In this document: positions 50,569 to 60,515 of the stretch, piece by piece | Layout of the letters: each line of letters begins with the position of its first letter | How positions within the stretch are numbered: position 1 is the first letter of the stretch | Source of the DNA: Sva-07 sp942492715 | GTDB lineage: Bacteria; Actinomycetota; Acidimicrobiia; Acidimicrobiales; Ilumatobacteraceae | Reading direction: 5' to 3' | DNA length: 64,000 nt | Assembly: GCA_942492715.1 (NCBI GenBank) | Contig: CALOFW010000005.1 | Coordinates: 271,968 to 335,967 of the forward strand | The notes under the pieces: generated by a model | Told to the model about the DNA's origin: nothing | Databases searched by the model: none | Seen by the model: only the letters and a program-made list of their open reading frames with translations | Program-made: the position numbers and the translations under genes

Positions 50569-51510
50569 TCAGATGCTCGCGCAGTCGCGAAGGAGCTCGG
50601 TCAACCGCTGCTGCTTCTGTTGAACGAGTTCCCCGGGTACGGCGAAGTCTGGGTTGTCGATTCCGGTCTTGGCGAAGGCGGCGAGATCGTCGCCGATCTG
50701 ACCGAGTCCCACAGCCGATCGTTCGACTCCGAACGACGAGTAGTAGTCGTCGAACTTGTAGTCGCCGCCGTACAGGTCGATGCCCGGCTTGACCCATGCG
50801 TTGGGGATCCCGAGCGAATCGGCGATGACGAGCCCGTGGAGGCTCGACGAGTAGACGAACCGCGAGCCAGCGATCGTGGCGATGGTGTCGAGCGGGTTGT
50901 TCCGCACGTCGACCACGTCGACGCCTGCGGCCCTGCGCGCAGCTTCGACGAACGGGGTGTCCACGTGCATCCCGTGCGGCACGACGACGACACTGTCGCG
51001 GCGTCGTGCGGAAACGCCGGCGACGAGCAGCTCCGGAGCAAGGAGTCCGGGGTCTGCGAGCAGCGTGTCGTCGCCGGCGTCGGAGACTCGCTCGCGGGTG
51101 TGCCTGCCCCGGAGAGCGAGCACCGGCAGGCTCAGATCTCCGACGGGGCCCCCGGCGTCGAGGAAGCCCGAACCGAGGACGAGTGGCCGGTTGCTGCCGA
51201 CTCCTGCGTAGACCTTCTCGAGGTGGCTGCCGACACCGACGAGGTCGCATTCGGAGAGCGGTCGACGCACCGTCCGGCGGCCGGTGATCCGCTCGACGAG
51301 CAGCCACGTGAGCTCGTCACCCAGATTGGGGGTGCTACCCCGCCACCACCACAGCCGGATCGGCCGTTGCCCAGGCCGCCTCGACGACGAACCGAGAGTC
51401 TGCCGTGCGCTGCGAGCCCATGACGCCTGACGCCGATACGCGAGGCTGCGATACGTCGCGGTCTTCTGGACACGAGTTCGAAGCGAACGCCGCCCCTTGC
51501 TCGAGCTCAT
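50569..51510 (-). CDS. Polysaccharide pyruvyl transferase family protein
   Basis: 313 residues, intact. A basic N-terminal 50 residues, then WWWRGSTPNLGDELTWLLVERI, the typical N-terminal motif of the pyruvyl transferase family (xxNxGD). Further features: LVLGSGFLDAG, ALRGRHTRERV, VVVPHGMHVDTP, SRFVYSSSLHGLVIADSLGIP. It should add pyruvate ketals from phosphoenolpyruvate to a sugar of the polymer, giving acidic groups. It lies between the ABC exporter and the BKACE-type gene on the same strand. Confidence 0.88.
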   Translation of the reverse strand: MSSSKGRRSLRTRVQKTATYRSLAYRRQASWARSARQTLGSSSRRPGQRPIRLWWWRGSTPNLGDELTWLLVERITGRRTVRRPLSECDLVGVGSHLEKVYAGVGSNRPLVLGSGFLDAGGPVGDLSLPVLALRGRHTRERVSDAGDDTLLADPGLLAPELLVAGVSARRRDSVVVVPHGMHVDTPFVEAARRAAGVDVVDVRNNPLDTIATIAGSRFVYSSSLHGLVIADSLGIPNAWVKPGIDLYGGDYKFDDYYSSFGVERSAVGLGQIGDDLAAFAKTGIDNPDFAVPGELVQQKQQRLTELLRDCASI

Positions 51511-51537
51511 CCGAAGCGCCGCTGCACGGTCGCCGCG

Positions 51538-53310
51538 TCAGCGGAGGCCCGACAGGACGAGTGCCTCTCGATAGAAGTCATTGGTCGACTCGAGGTTGGT
51601 GGGGGTGTCGTAGCCCTTGAGCTCACCGTCCTGGATCACCATGATCCGGTCGCAGATGTCCAGAGTGGAGAGCCGGTGGGCGATGATGACGACGGTGGTG
51701 CTGACGCGGAGGTCGTCGAGCGTCTTGCGGATCAACGACTCGGAGCGCACGTCGAGCGAGCTGGTCGGCTCGTCGAGGATCAGGACATCAGGCCGTTCGA
51801 CGAGGGCTCGGGCGATGATCAGCCGCTGCTTCTGACCGCCGCTGAGATGGCTTCCCTGCTCGCCGACGAGGCGCTCGTAGCCACCGTCCATCGCAGCGAC
51901 GTCGTCGTGGAGATTGGCGAGCCTCGCGGCGTGCTCGATCTGCTCCTGCGTGACGTCGTCGCGCAGGAATCGGATGTTGTCGGCCACGGATCCTGCGATG
52001 AGGTGCGCTTCCTGAGGAACGAACGTGACTCGGCGTGCCCATTCGGTCTTCGACAGGAGGCTGATGTCTCGATCGTCGGCGAGGATGACACCGTGCGTCG
52101 GCGGCCGCAGCCCGAGCAGCAACTGCACGAGAGTGGACTTGCCGCTGCCGGACGGCCCGACGACTCCGACCACCTCCGACTCGTCGATGGTTGCGGTCAC
52201 GTTGCGGAGAACCGGCGTGTCCGCGGCGTATTCGAACGAGACGTCCTGCAGCGAGAGGTTTCCGATCCTCCCGATGGCCTGTCCGTGGTCGACGGATGCT
52301 GCGGCCGAGTAGTACTCGAGTTCGTCGTCGAGCGCACCCAGGAACGGCATCGCGGAGTTGACGGAGGCGACAGAGGTCTGCACCGCCTGGCCGTAGCCGA
52401 ACGACCGCAGCATGATCAGCATCACGGCGCCGACGGATGTGAGGTTGGCAGAGTCGATCGTCGAGACGACACCGAGCGCCCCGACCAGGGCGAGGTACGC
52501 AATCCCGGTGTAGACAGCTGGCACCAGTTGACGCAGGAAGGTGAGTCGGCGCGCTGCGGCCTCGTTGCTGACGATCAGATCGTCGATCCGTTCCGCAGCT
52601 CGGGGTTGCACGTTGAAGACGTGCATCTCCATGCCGAGCTGCGACGTCTCGCTCAACGAGGTGGCGAAGCTCATGCCGCTCGCCGCAGACCGGGCGCCCG
52701 CTCGCTTGACTGCAGCACGAAGGGGCCGGAGAACCGAGCCGAGCACCACGACGGCCACGATCACGGTGAGCGCGGCCAGCGGGTCGACCGCGACCGCCGT
52801 CACGACCAAGGCGAGCAGGCTTCCGCCGGCGCGTATGCCCAGCATCAGCGACGTGACGAGCGACGCCCCCTGTCCCGTGAAAGTCGTCAGCAGCTCCTGC
52901 AGCCGACCGCTCCGCTGACCGTGCTGGGCAGTCCACGATGCACTCATGAACGCCCGCGCGAGATTGCGCCTCACGTCGGCGACCACCGAGGAGGTGAGTT
53001 TCGCAGTCTGCCAGGCAGAGACGACAGCGAGGGCCAGTCTGACCGCGACGAGCAGCAAGGCGATCAGCACGGCGCCGAGCAGTGTCGTTTCGACGCCGGC
53101 GAGGATGCCGAAGCGATCCTGGTCATCGGTGATCGCAAACGCTGAGCGGGTCACGATGACGAGAAGTGCGGCCTCGGCCAACCCGCCGGCGATCGAGGTG
53201 GCGGCAAGCGCTGCGATCGACCTCGATCGGCCCACGAGCAGAAGTCGGATGTCGCCTTCTGAAGGAGGTTTCATCTCGTCAGCGCCTACGGCACCATCCT
53301 TCCTCGCCAC
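51538..53310 (-). CDS. ABC transporter, fused membrane and ATPase domains
   Basis: 590 residues, intact. Membrane domain with about six helices (residues 30-330). ATPase domain: VVGPSGSGKSTLVQLLLGL (Walker A), FVPQEAHLIAGSV (Q-loop), HLSGGQKQRLIIARAL (signature), VLILDEPTSSLD (Walker B), IIAHRLSTL (H-loop). A homodimeric exporter of the MsbA/PglK type. No Wzx flippase is seen in the locus, so this protein may flip the lipid-linked repeat unit or export the finished chain. First gene of the long minus-strand series, divergent from the glycosyltransferase at 53490. Confidence 0.92.
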   Translation of the reverse strand: MARKDGAVGADEMKPPSEGDIRLLLVGRSRSIAALAATSIAGGLAEAALLVIVTRSAFAITDDQDRFGILAGVETTLLGAVLIALLLVAVRLALAVVSAWQTAKLTSSVVADVRRNLARAFMSASWTAQHGQRSGRLQELLTTFTGQGASLVTSLMLGIRAGGSLLALVVTAVAVDPLAALTVIVAVVVLGSVLRPLRAAVKRAGARSAASGMSFATSLSETSQLGMEMHVFNVQPRAAERIDDLIVSNEAAARRLTFLRQLVPAVYTGIAYLALVGALGVVSTIDSANLTSVGAVMLIMLRSFGYGQAVQTSVASVNSAMPFLGALDDELEYYSAAASVDHGQAIGRIGNLSLQDVSFEYAADTPVLRNVTATIDESEVVGVVGPSGSGKSTLVQLLLGLRPPTHGVILADDRDISLLSKTEWARRVTFVPQEAHLIAGSVADNIRFLRDDVTQEQIEHAARLANLHDDVAAMDGGYERLVGEQGSHLSGGQKQRLIIARALVERPDVLILDEPTSSLDVRSESLIRKTLDDLRVSTTVVIIAHRLSTLDICDRIMVIQDGELKGYDTPTNLESTNDFYREALVLSGLR

Positions 53311-53489
53311 CGGGACATGATTGCACTAAGTGGCCGCCTGCAGGCAGCATGCCTCGCTGGCCTCAGATTCCCTCGTGGCGGCCAAGTCGAACCAGCCGGC
53401 ACCGCATTCGTGTTAGCTGTTCGCATGATCACGCGACCTCACGGCAACCTCGGCTCCGGGCCACGGTGGATCCATCGGGAGTGCATCCG

Positions 53490-54530
53490 GTGAGCCGACC
53501 GATCGCGATCCTCGTGCCAGAGCGGGCCGCCGGGACATACTCGGGCGGTCACCTCACACAACTCCGGTTGGCCGAAGCGCTTGGCCCCGTCGCCGATGTC
53601 ACGGTCATCGAGTACGACATCCGACGGGCGCAAGATGCGGTCGAGCGGCACCGAGAGGTGCTGAACGACTCCTTCGTGATCTGCGGCGTCGGCTCTCACA
53701 TCGAGCGGCTCGCTGCGCTACTGACGTCGGAGCGTGTCGTGTACTGGGCGAATTCCGTCGGCTGGTTCAACTCGTTCGACTCGGGGATCCCGATCCTGGC
53801 GGCGAGCCGATACACGCTGGGGTACCTGGGAGAGATCTGTCCCGACTCGTTCCTGGCGTACCTACCGAATCCACTCTCCGACGAGTTCACGAACGAACGT
53901 CGACAACGGACGATCGACGTCCTCGTACAACGTCGCAAGTGCTCGAGATACGTCCTTGACGTCTTGGTACCCGAACTGGAGCGAGCGGGGCTGGTAGTCA
54001 CGGTTCTCGACGAGCCCGTGGACAGTCTCGCGAGCTACTTCAACAGATCACGGGTCTTCCTCTACGACTCTCGCGATCACTGGCTGCGCCAGAAGCTGAG
54101 TGAGGGGTTCGGTCTGCCACCCCTGGAGGCGCTTGCGTGCGGATGTGTCGTCTTCTCGAGCGTGAACGCAGGCCTTTCGGACTTCATCGATCCAGGTGTG
54201 AATGCATTCAAGATTGCCGCTGGATCGTTGGGGCAGGACGTGGCCCAGATCACGAGTCAGGTTGAGGACTTCGACGACGAGAGACATGCCGACCTCAGCC
54301 AATTTCGGTACGCGGCCGCTCAGCAACGCTGGATCACGCTCGAGCCACTCTTGGAGGCCTTCTTCGAGTCGAGGGTCAACAGTGCCAAGCCGGCGCATCT
54401 GCCGCTGACCGGCCCGCGAACGTACTCGCGTCCACCTCGCCGCGCGTTTGCGAGAGTGCGGCGGCGCGCAAGCCGAGGATGGGCGGGCATCTCGAATTCG
54501 GTGCCTTCTCGCCGCCGGAATGGTGATTGA
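53490..54530 (+). CDS. Glycosyltransferase (GT4-like)
   Basis: 346 residues from the GTG at 53490. N-terminal PIAILVPERAAGTYSGGHLTQLRLAE (written as one domain), central YLPNPLSDEF linker, C-terminal LSEGFGLPPLEALACGCVVFSS with the glutamates expected for a retaining GT-B enzyme, then DFIDPGVNAFKI. A basic C-terminal tail (RRAFARVRRRASRGW) may contact the membrane. The open frame extends upstream into the divergent ABC gene and is not coding there. Confidence 0.8.
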   Translation: MSRPIAILVPERAAGTYSGGHLTQLRLAEALGPVADVTVIEYDIRRAQDAVERHREVLNDSFVICGVGSHIERLAALLTSERVVYWANSVGWFNSFDSGIPILAASRYTLGYLGEICPDSFLAYLPNPLSDEFTNERRQRTIDVLVQRRKCSRYVLDVLVPELERAGLVVTVLDEPVDSLASYFNRSRVFLYDSRDHWLRQKLSEGFGLPPLEALACGCVVFSSVNAGLSDFIDPGVNAFKIAAGSLGQDVAQITSQVEDFDDERHADLSQFRYAAAQQRWITLEPLLEAFFESRVNSAKPAHLPLTGPRTYSRPPRRAFARVRRRASRGWAGISNSVPSRRRNGD

Positions 54531-54626
54531 ACTCGTAGCGTACGAGGTCGCAGCGTTGTCGGTGTCCGCTACCTCGCGCATGTCGGGGGCAACACCAGTC
54601 TTTGGGACGGTGGCAGGGTCGGACGA

Positions 54627-55484
54627 CTACTTGTTGTCGGCGGATATCCAGGGTGGGTAGCGATTCGCCAACGTGAACGGGAAACCGAGTACGTATGCGG
54701 CCAGCTGTTGTGACCTCGACATACCGTGCCATCGAGAGTCCAGCTTGAACTCAACTCGCCCACTAGAGAGGCGTACAGGATTTCCTGCAATAACGTGGGG
54801 AAAGTCGAGGGTTTCTTCACCGAGCTTGCCGTCCATCGGGCTGACGAGCTGAAGAATTCGGTCGGGATCGGCTACCAGATCCTCGTAGCGAACCAAATGG
54901 CGCGTTCGGTTCCGGAGTGCAAGGCCATTCACCAGTTGATTCCACCACCAAGCGGCGGTCACCCGAACGACTAGGCGCCAAGGAGGCTCAAGGTCTGATC
55001 TCCGTCGACCACGCCACCCCTGGTGCGCTGAGATGATGTGGCCTCGAGGGTCACGCACGAGACGGATCAGCGTGGAGTCCACTTGGAGTTCGCTCGAGAG
55101 TTCGAGTACTCGCTTCACGGCCTTTCCAGAATCGACGACGGCACAGGCACCAGCCCTTTCGCTCGCCGCCTTGAGAAGCTGCGCGGTCGCCGGTGCGCCG
55201 AGAGGCGGCGGGTCCGAGTCTCTTGAGAAATCGACGAGACTCGACCAGAAGGGGCACGCGTTCAGCAGCTCGCCGCATCCACAGGGCCTGCCCTCTCGCC
55301 ATTGCCTCGAGAAGTGCTGCGACTCACCGACAAATATCGTCCCTGGACGGCCACCCAATGCAAGACCCAGGACGGTACTGCCGGACCGCGACATCCCAAT
55401 GATTCCGACGAAGCGAAGGAGTGCAGTTGCGCTGTCATCCTCCGGCTTCGATGAGCAAGGCCTGGGGCGCTCGGGCGCAGTCAT
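54627..55484 (-). CDS. PAPS-dependent sulfotransferase
   Basis: 285 residues, intact. The 5'-phosphosulfate-binding loop is GIIGMSRSGSTVLGLALGG; the 3'-phosphate motif is LIRLVRDPRGHIISAHQGW. A cysteine-rich insertion (CGCGELLNACPFW) is typical of one bacterial sulfotransferase subgroup. The C-terminal part (WHGMSRSQQLAAYVLG) completes the fold. It would transfer sulfate from PAPS to a sugar hydroxyl. First of five sulfotransferase genes between 54.6 and 62.5 kb. Confidence 0.88.
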   Translation of the reverse strand: MTAPERPRPCSSKPEDDSATALLRFVGIIGMSRSGSTVLGLALGGRPGTIFVGESQHFSRQWREGRPCGCGELLNACPFWSSLVDFSRDSDPPPLGAPATAQLLKAASERAGACAVVDSGKAVKRVLELSSELQVDSTLIRLVRDPRGHIISAHQGWRGRRRSDLEPPWRLVVRVTAAWWWNQLVNGLALRNRTRHLVRYEDLVADPDRILQLVSPMDGKLGEETLDFPHVIAGNPVRLSSGRVEFKLDSRWHGMSRSQQLAAYVLGFPFTLANRYPPWISADNK

Positions 55485-55600
55485 CGGCCGAAATCACTAG
55501 GGGCCACGTCCGTCCGCCAGGAAAGGTTCTGCGCCAGGGCCCAGATGCACGTCGAGACAAGCAAGATCCCGGACGATATCACCAGAGCTGAATTGCGCAT

Positions 55601-56303
55601 CTACCTGGCCAGGAGCGGATCGGACTTGGCGCTCGGTAGCTCTGCGAGGGCGCACAGCCTGGCAACGCACTCGAAGTCCTCGCTCAGGAAAAGGCCAAGA
55701 TTGGATCTTGCTGTTTGGCTGAGTGCAACTCGATTTGAACGATTGTCATTGGCCCGGATAGTGCTCGACATCCAAGAAGTACCTCTATGTCTTCGTCGAG
55801 AGTCTCTTGACAAAGAACGCCGAACACCTGACTGGCATCCATCCTGGGCAAGAGGGGCTCAAGGTAGAAGGACATCCTTCCCGGAGATGGTGTACGGGTC
55901 GAAAGTTCCGGTGCTACCGGATCCCGAAGGCGATGGGCGCCGTCGTACAGCTCCACCGCCAAAGTGTTCCATCGACTCATAGTCCGAGAGCGCTTCGAGT
56001 TCCTCCCGCGAATCTTCGCCGCTGTGAGCCGATTTCTGAGACCATTCGCTGCCTCCAGTTGAATGCAGAAACAGCGCGATCGATTGGGTTGCGCACAACG
56101 AAGAGGTAGCGGGTGCTTCTCTTGTAGATCGGGCGCCGGACATGGGTTCGCCAGACGCGGGCAAACTCATTCTGTATCGTCGGGCTCTCACGGATCGCGA
56201 CATTCACCGTGCGACCGCCACACTTTCCGATGTGGATGAAATTCAGGTATTCCGTCCGGCCCGGAAGCACGAACTCAGCCGCGTTTTCCAAACGTTGCCT
56301 CAC
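55601..56303 (-). pseudogene. Sulfotransferase (Sulfotransfer_2 type), frameshifted
   Basis: From 56303: the N-terminal P-loop-like motif FIHIGKCGGRTVNVAI and LFVVRNPIDRAVSAFNWR (3'-phosphate binding). Near 56030 the frame changes to EELEALSDYESMEHF, near 55975 to LAVELYDGAHRLRDP and RMDASQVFGVLCQETLDEDIEV, and near 55770 to NRVALSQTARSNLGLFLSEDF, ending at 55601. The joined product of about 230 residues lacks internal stops. Same family as the intact gene at 61746. At least three indels are needed. Confidence 0.6.
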
Positions 56304-56520
56304 CCGCTGAATTCTATGGTGGTCCGAACCCAGCCCGAGTACGTTGGCGCTCGATCAGACGTGCGGCGGAGTGACCGATCCCACAAGCGCAGCAGACAGG
56401 GGCATGTCGTCGACCTCGGCAGAATGACCGCCTGCGGGGGTCGAACCCCATCGCAGTGTGGTCGACGCCGGGGCCACACGCCTTTCCCCTGCACTAGCGT
56501 GCGAACGGAGGCCATGAACG

Positions 56521-57735
56521 ATGCCAAGCGAAAGGGCACCACCGATGCCGTCGTCAAGCCCCAAGCCAAAGGTACCGCACGTGACGGTTTGCTACCTCCT
56601 ACCGAACCTCGAAGTCGGTGGGCTTCAAAGGGCACTGGTCACGATCGCTGCCCAGGCGTTTGCCCACCGCGGGGAGGTAGTGGTGTGCTCATTGCATCGT
56701 TCGCCCTCGGATCACGAGACGATGGAACCGGCGCTCACGAGAGCCGGGGCCCGGATAGTCCATCTCGAAGTGTCCGAACGGGCTGACCGGAAACTGCGCT
56801 CGCTCGGGTCCGCGACCCACCGATTTCGGACCTGGCTCAACCACAGCCAGATCGACATCGTGGACTCGGCGATCTTCGAGGCCGACCTTGTTGCGCGAGT
56901 TGCGATGATCGGGACCAGACAGCCGCTCGTCACCCACCTCGTCAACACGACACACGACGTGGACGAGGTTCTTCCACAGATCGGGAGGAGTCCACGACGG
57001 CGTCGGCTCGTACGCAGCATCGATCGCATCACGGGACGCGCCACCGACCACTTCGTAGCTCTGACCTCGGCGGTTGCAGAGTCTGCTCGTCGAAACCTCG
57101 ACATCGAACCGGAGAAGCTGTCAATCATTCCCAGGGCGGTCGACCTCGACCACTTCCTCTTCGTCGGGCCGAAGGATCGTGATAATTCAGCAGTATTCCG
57201 GTTCATCTGCGTCGGCCGGCTTGCGCCGCAGAAGTCGATCAGTACGGTGATCGACGCGCTCGCTGAAATCGACCATGTGCACGAGCGAGTCCACGTCACC
57301 GTATACGGTGACGGCCCGCTGGCCGGGGAGCTGACGAAGAAGGTGGACGATTTGGGTCTGTCCGGCGTCGTAGAGTTCGCCGGTGTCACCACGGAGGTCT
57401 CGTCGATCCATCACCGCTCAGATGCTCTGCTGTTTCCCTCGGCCCACGAAGGACTCGGCAACACTCTGATCGAGGCGATGGCGTGCGGCACGCCGACGAT
57501 CGCATCCGACATCCCAGTACTCCGAGAGGTGGGCGGATCAAGCATTGCCTACGCATCCCCAGGCGATGCCACAATGTGGGCTCGGGCCATGGAGGCGATG
57601 ATGGAGCAACCCGTCGAGGCAAGAGACCGCACCGCTCGGGAAGCGCGATCACGGGTCGTCGATCGATACTCGCCTGAGGCGAACATCGGCGCGTTGTTCG
57701 ATCTCTACCGGGAGCTTCTGGCCAAGCGTTCGTAG
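56521..57735 (+). CDS. Glycosyltransferase family 4
   Basis: 404 residues from the ATG at 56521 (in-frame ATG at 56545 possible). N-terminal domain VTVCYLLPNLEVGGLQRALVTI with the GG loop of GT4; C-terminal domain FICVGRLAPQKSISTVIDAL, VYGDGPLAGELTKKV, FPSAHEGLGNTLIEAMACGTPTIASD (E-x7-E). Intact. Converges with the GT2 at 57705, overlapping it by 31 bases. No sugar donor can be predicted. Confidence 0.9.
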   Translation: MPSERAPPMPSSSPKPKVPHVTVCYLLPNLEVGGLQRALVTIAAQAFAHRGEVVVCSLHRSPSDHETMEPALTRAGARIVHLEVSERADRKLRSLGSATHRFRTWLNHSQIDIVDSAIFEADLVARVAMIGTRQPLVTHLVNTTHDVDEVLPQIGRSPRRRRLVRSIDRITGRATDHFVALTSAVAESARRNLDIEPEKLSIIPRAVDLDHFLFVGPKDRDNSAVFRFICVGRLAPQKSISTVIDALAEIDHVHERVHVTVYGDGPLAGELTKKVDDLGLSGVVEFAGVTTEVSSIHHRSDALLFPSAHEGLGNTLIEAMACGTPTIASDIPVLREVGGSSIAYASPGDATMWARAMEAMMEQPVEARDRTAREARSRVVDRYSPEANIGALFDLYRELLAKRS

Positions 57736-58595
57736 AGCTGACTTCGCCGCCGAGCGGTCAGTCGAATGGCGGCCAAGTACGCACGCACGACGAGCCGCTC
57801 GACTGACGCCGCAAGAGCGGACGCGGACGCTTCGGTTTCGTTGAGCGTCAACCTGCGCAGTTGGCGCCGGAGTGCTACGGGATCGCGTTCGAAGTCCCCG
57901 GCGTACTTCTGAAGAAGGTATTGACGGGCGTCAGTATCCAACGCCGCCCGGTATGCGCGATTGGGCGAGTCATTCCGCTTGGAGACCGTCGCTTCACTCA
58001 CACTGACGAGTTCATCGGTCCCAGATAGCCGGACGATCAACTCCATGTCCTCGAGTACGCGCAAGTTCTCGTCGAAGCGCACCGTTGAGTCCCGTGATGA
58101 CCGAACCGCAACTGCGGATGCCGTGAACGGCTGAGCTTCGAGACGAAGGATCATGCGACGCTGTCCTGACTTCGGCATCCAAGAACGAACGACCCTCGAG
58201 CGTCCGCCCCGTCCCCGGACCACGAAAGAGCCGACTACGGCGCGGGCCCGCGGCTGCTTGCAGATGACCTCGCGGAACGACTCCAGGTGATTGCTCATCC
58301 AAACGTCATCAGAGTCCAGGAGGGCGACCCACCCGGCCTGGGCCTGGGCGAGCCCCGCGTTTCGGGCGACAGCGGGACCTCCCGACTCACCTCTGACGAG
58401 GAGTGTCACCTCCTCGATGCTGCTCAGTTCGCCGGTCAGACGATCGACCTCTGCGGAACCGTCATCCACAACGATGATCTCTCTCGCGGGCACGGACTGG
58501 CCGAGGACACTGCAAGCAGCGGCAAGCGTCTCCTCCGGACGGTCCTTCGTCGGAATTACGACGGCGAAACTGATCGATCGATCTTGCTTGCTCAC
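57705..58595 (-). CDS. Glycosyltransferase family 2
   Basis: 296 residues from the ATG at 58595, the base next to the stop of the sulfotransferase gene upstream. GT-A fold: FAVVIPTKDRPEETLAAACSV, EIIVVDDGSAEVDRL, GPAVARNAGLAQAQAGWVALLDSDDVW (DxD as DSDD). The C-terminal 60 residues are Arg-rich and amphipathic, perhaps peripheral to the membrane. The tight pairing with a sulfotransferase suggests transfer and sulfation of the same residue, an inference from order alone. Confidence 0.9.
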   Translation of the reverse strand: MSKQDRSISFAVVIPTKDRPEETLAAACSVLGQSVPAREIIVVDDGSAEVDRLTGELSSIEEVTLLVRGESGGPAVARNAGLAQAQAGWVALLDSDDVWMSNHLESFREVICKQPRARAVVGSFVVRGRGGRSRVVRSWMPKSGQRRMILRLEAQPFTASAVAVRSSRDSTVRFDENLRVLEDMELIVRLSGTDELVSVSEATVSKRNDSPNRAYRAALDTDARQYLLQKYAGDFERDPVALRRQLRRLTLNETEASASALAASVERLVVRAYLAAIRLTARRRSQLYERLARSSR

Positions 58596-59477
58596 CTAGA
58601 CCGACCAGCCCCAATCGCTGCCATCGACTCCAAGGACCAAGGCCGTGCGAGCTGTCTCCCCCGCGAACCGATCGGACAGCCATCCACGCACTGCACCGGG
58701 CATGGGGGCCGACGGATTGCGATTGACTCGATCACGGGGCACGCTCAGTTCGACCTGGGGGACACCAAGTGCCAGCTGGATCTTTCGAAGTTCATCGGAG
58801 GGGTTTCGAAAGAGCTGCTCATAGCTGCAGAAATGAAGTTGGTCGCGCGGGAAGAACGACAACCAGTTGATCAGCTGTGCTGAGTAGTCGGAATGGGCGA
58901 GTCCGCCGATCACGCCAGGCATATCTCGCTTCAGCGTGCTCTTCGCAAGATGCCTCTGCACCAACTCCAGCACCAACTCCTCATCGTCTAGGGCGCCCGG
59001 TTCGAGCGCACCCGACCGCCGGAACGATGCCCAGGTGCGCTCAACTGGATCACGGCCGATGAACAGCAACCTCAGATTCGGAGCCAACGCAGCGATACAC
59101 CCGATTCTCGACGGGACGATCCGTCCGTAGTTCGTGGACATGTCGCCGACGATGGTGCCGGACTCTCGTCCCTCGACTTGGAAGCGGCGGAGATAGTACG
59201 CGAGTGGCTGACGGTCGAACTTCTTGTCCCAGTAGCCGATCTCCTTCTTGGGAACCTCGATCGAAGGATGCGAAACCAGCGCATTGTGAAGCCAGGTCGT
59301 ACCGGACTGCGGCGCGCCGACGAGCATGAAGTCGGGCATCCGATCGGATAGCCAGCTCTGCAACCGCGACGGACCCGTCATCGCAATCCACTTCTCCAGC
59401 GGAGACAGCGGTCGATACATGGTTTCGAGCAGTCCGATCCGGCTTGCAATCCATCTGCGGCTCTCCCGGGATCTCAC
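58596..59477 (-). CDS. PAPS-dependent sulfotransferase
   Basis: 293 residues, intact. 5'-PSB loop FMLVGAPQSGTTWLHNALVSH, conserved KEIGYWDKKF, and the 3'-phosphate motif LLFIGRDPVERTWASFRRSG. The C-terminal half includes FCSYEQLFRNPSDELRKI, common to heparan-sulfotransferase-like bacterial enzymes. Transfers sulfate to carbohydrate. Directly abuts the GT2 gene downstream on the same strand. Confidence 0.92.
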   Translation of the reverse strand: MRSRESRRWIASRIGLLETMYRPLSPLEKWIAMTGPSRLQSWLSDRMPDFMLVGAPQSGTTWLHNALVSHPSIEVPKKEIGYWDKKFDRQPLAYYLRRFQVEGRESGTIVGDMSTNYGRIVPSRIGCIAALAPNLRLLFIGRDPVERTWASFRRSGALEPGALDDEELVLELVQRHLAKSTLKRDMPGVIGGLAHSDYSAQLINWLSFFPRDQLHFCSYEQLFRNPSDELRKIQLALGVPQVELSVPRDRVNRNPSAPMPGAVRGWLSDRFAGETARTALVLGVDGSDWGWSV

Positions 59478-59532
59478 AGTGCGGGACCACGTCCTTGAGC
59501 CGACGGCGGTGCAGGCTCTTCGCCGGTGCGCA

Positions 59533-60321
59533 TCACGTCGCTCCCTGCGATGGTTCGAGTGGGAGGTTCAGTCGTTCACGGGCCAACGCGCGGATCTCTG
59601 CCGTCGAGACGTGCGCGCCGGCCGTGGGCCGCATGCGACGATGGAGCGACCGCACACGGAGCCGCGCGATGTGGCGTCGATTGATCACCGCAAGCGAGTT
59701 GACGGCATAGTCCGATGAATTGGCGCCATGAATCCTATAGAGCATCAAGGGTTGGTCGATCGTCTTCCGCCCGCCAAGTTCTGCAGCGAGCGCGTGCAGA
59801 AACCGATCGTGGCTCACTCCGTCCGGAAATGGTGTTGCCAGAGCGGCCAGTCGCCCCGGACAGCGGTGCAACAACCCTTGATGTGTGTATCGGGAGAGAG
59901 CCCAAGCAGCCGATGACGCTCGAGAGGTGTCTGATCAGTAGGACGCAACGACTCGTCGGCGAGGGTCGCATCGTGAACGACGAGCCAGCAGCTGGGGTCT
60001 TCGAGCGCGGCGAGCACTCTCTCGACCTTGGGGAGGAACCACTGATCGTCCTGGTCGGCGAGAAGCAGGATGTCGCCCACGCACTCATCGATCGCCGTCG
60101 CAAAGTTGGCCGCAATCCCATCTCGCGGGCCCTCGAGTATGCGGAGCTCAAACGGGGCACTCTGGGCAAAGGCTCGGATCTCGTCACTGTACGATCGGTT
60201 GAACCGTCGTCGGCCACGACCACCTCATCCGGCCGGACCGTCTGGTCGGCGATGGAGCGAAGCTGATGCCGATCAACCGCTCGCCGTTGAAGGTCGCAAT
60301 CGCCACCGAGACTCGCGTCAC
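59533..60321 (-). pseudogene. Glycosyltransferase family 2, three frameshifts
   Basis: From the GTG at 60321: VSVAIATFNGERLI. Change near 60265 to QLRSIADQTVRPDEVVVADD (DD motif), near 60190 to YSDEIRAFAQSAPFELRIL and CVGDILLLADQDDQW (DxD), and near 59845 to ATPFPDGVSHDRFLHALAAE, then MLYRIHGANSSDYAVNSL to the stop at 59533. The joined protein of about 260 residues resembles rhamnosyltransferase-like GT2 enzymes. Each change is a one-base shift and no nonsense codon is met. Confidence 0.65.
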
Positions 60322-60515
60322 GACTAGACAGTACTGCTTTCGATCAGCTTGCGGGATACTTGCCACAGACGACCAGGATTGGGCACTTGCCCGCCCCACC
60401 GGTCTGCTGAAACCCACGCGCCAAACTCAGTCGTCTTCGACCGGGTGTCATGCTGCTGGCAAGGAAGTTTCGCTGTTCCGGGTGACTGCCTGCAAAACCT
60501 AAGCTACGTTCGGAG

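Noticed and set aside
56425..56460. tRNA-like T arm (GGGGTTCGACCCC on the minus strand)
   Set aside because: No acceptor, D or anticodon arms can be built around it, and the T stem pairs poorly.
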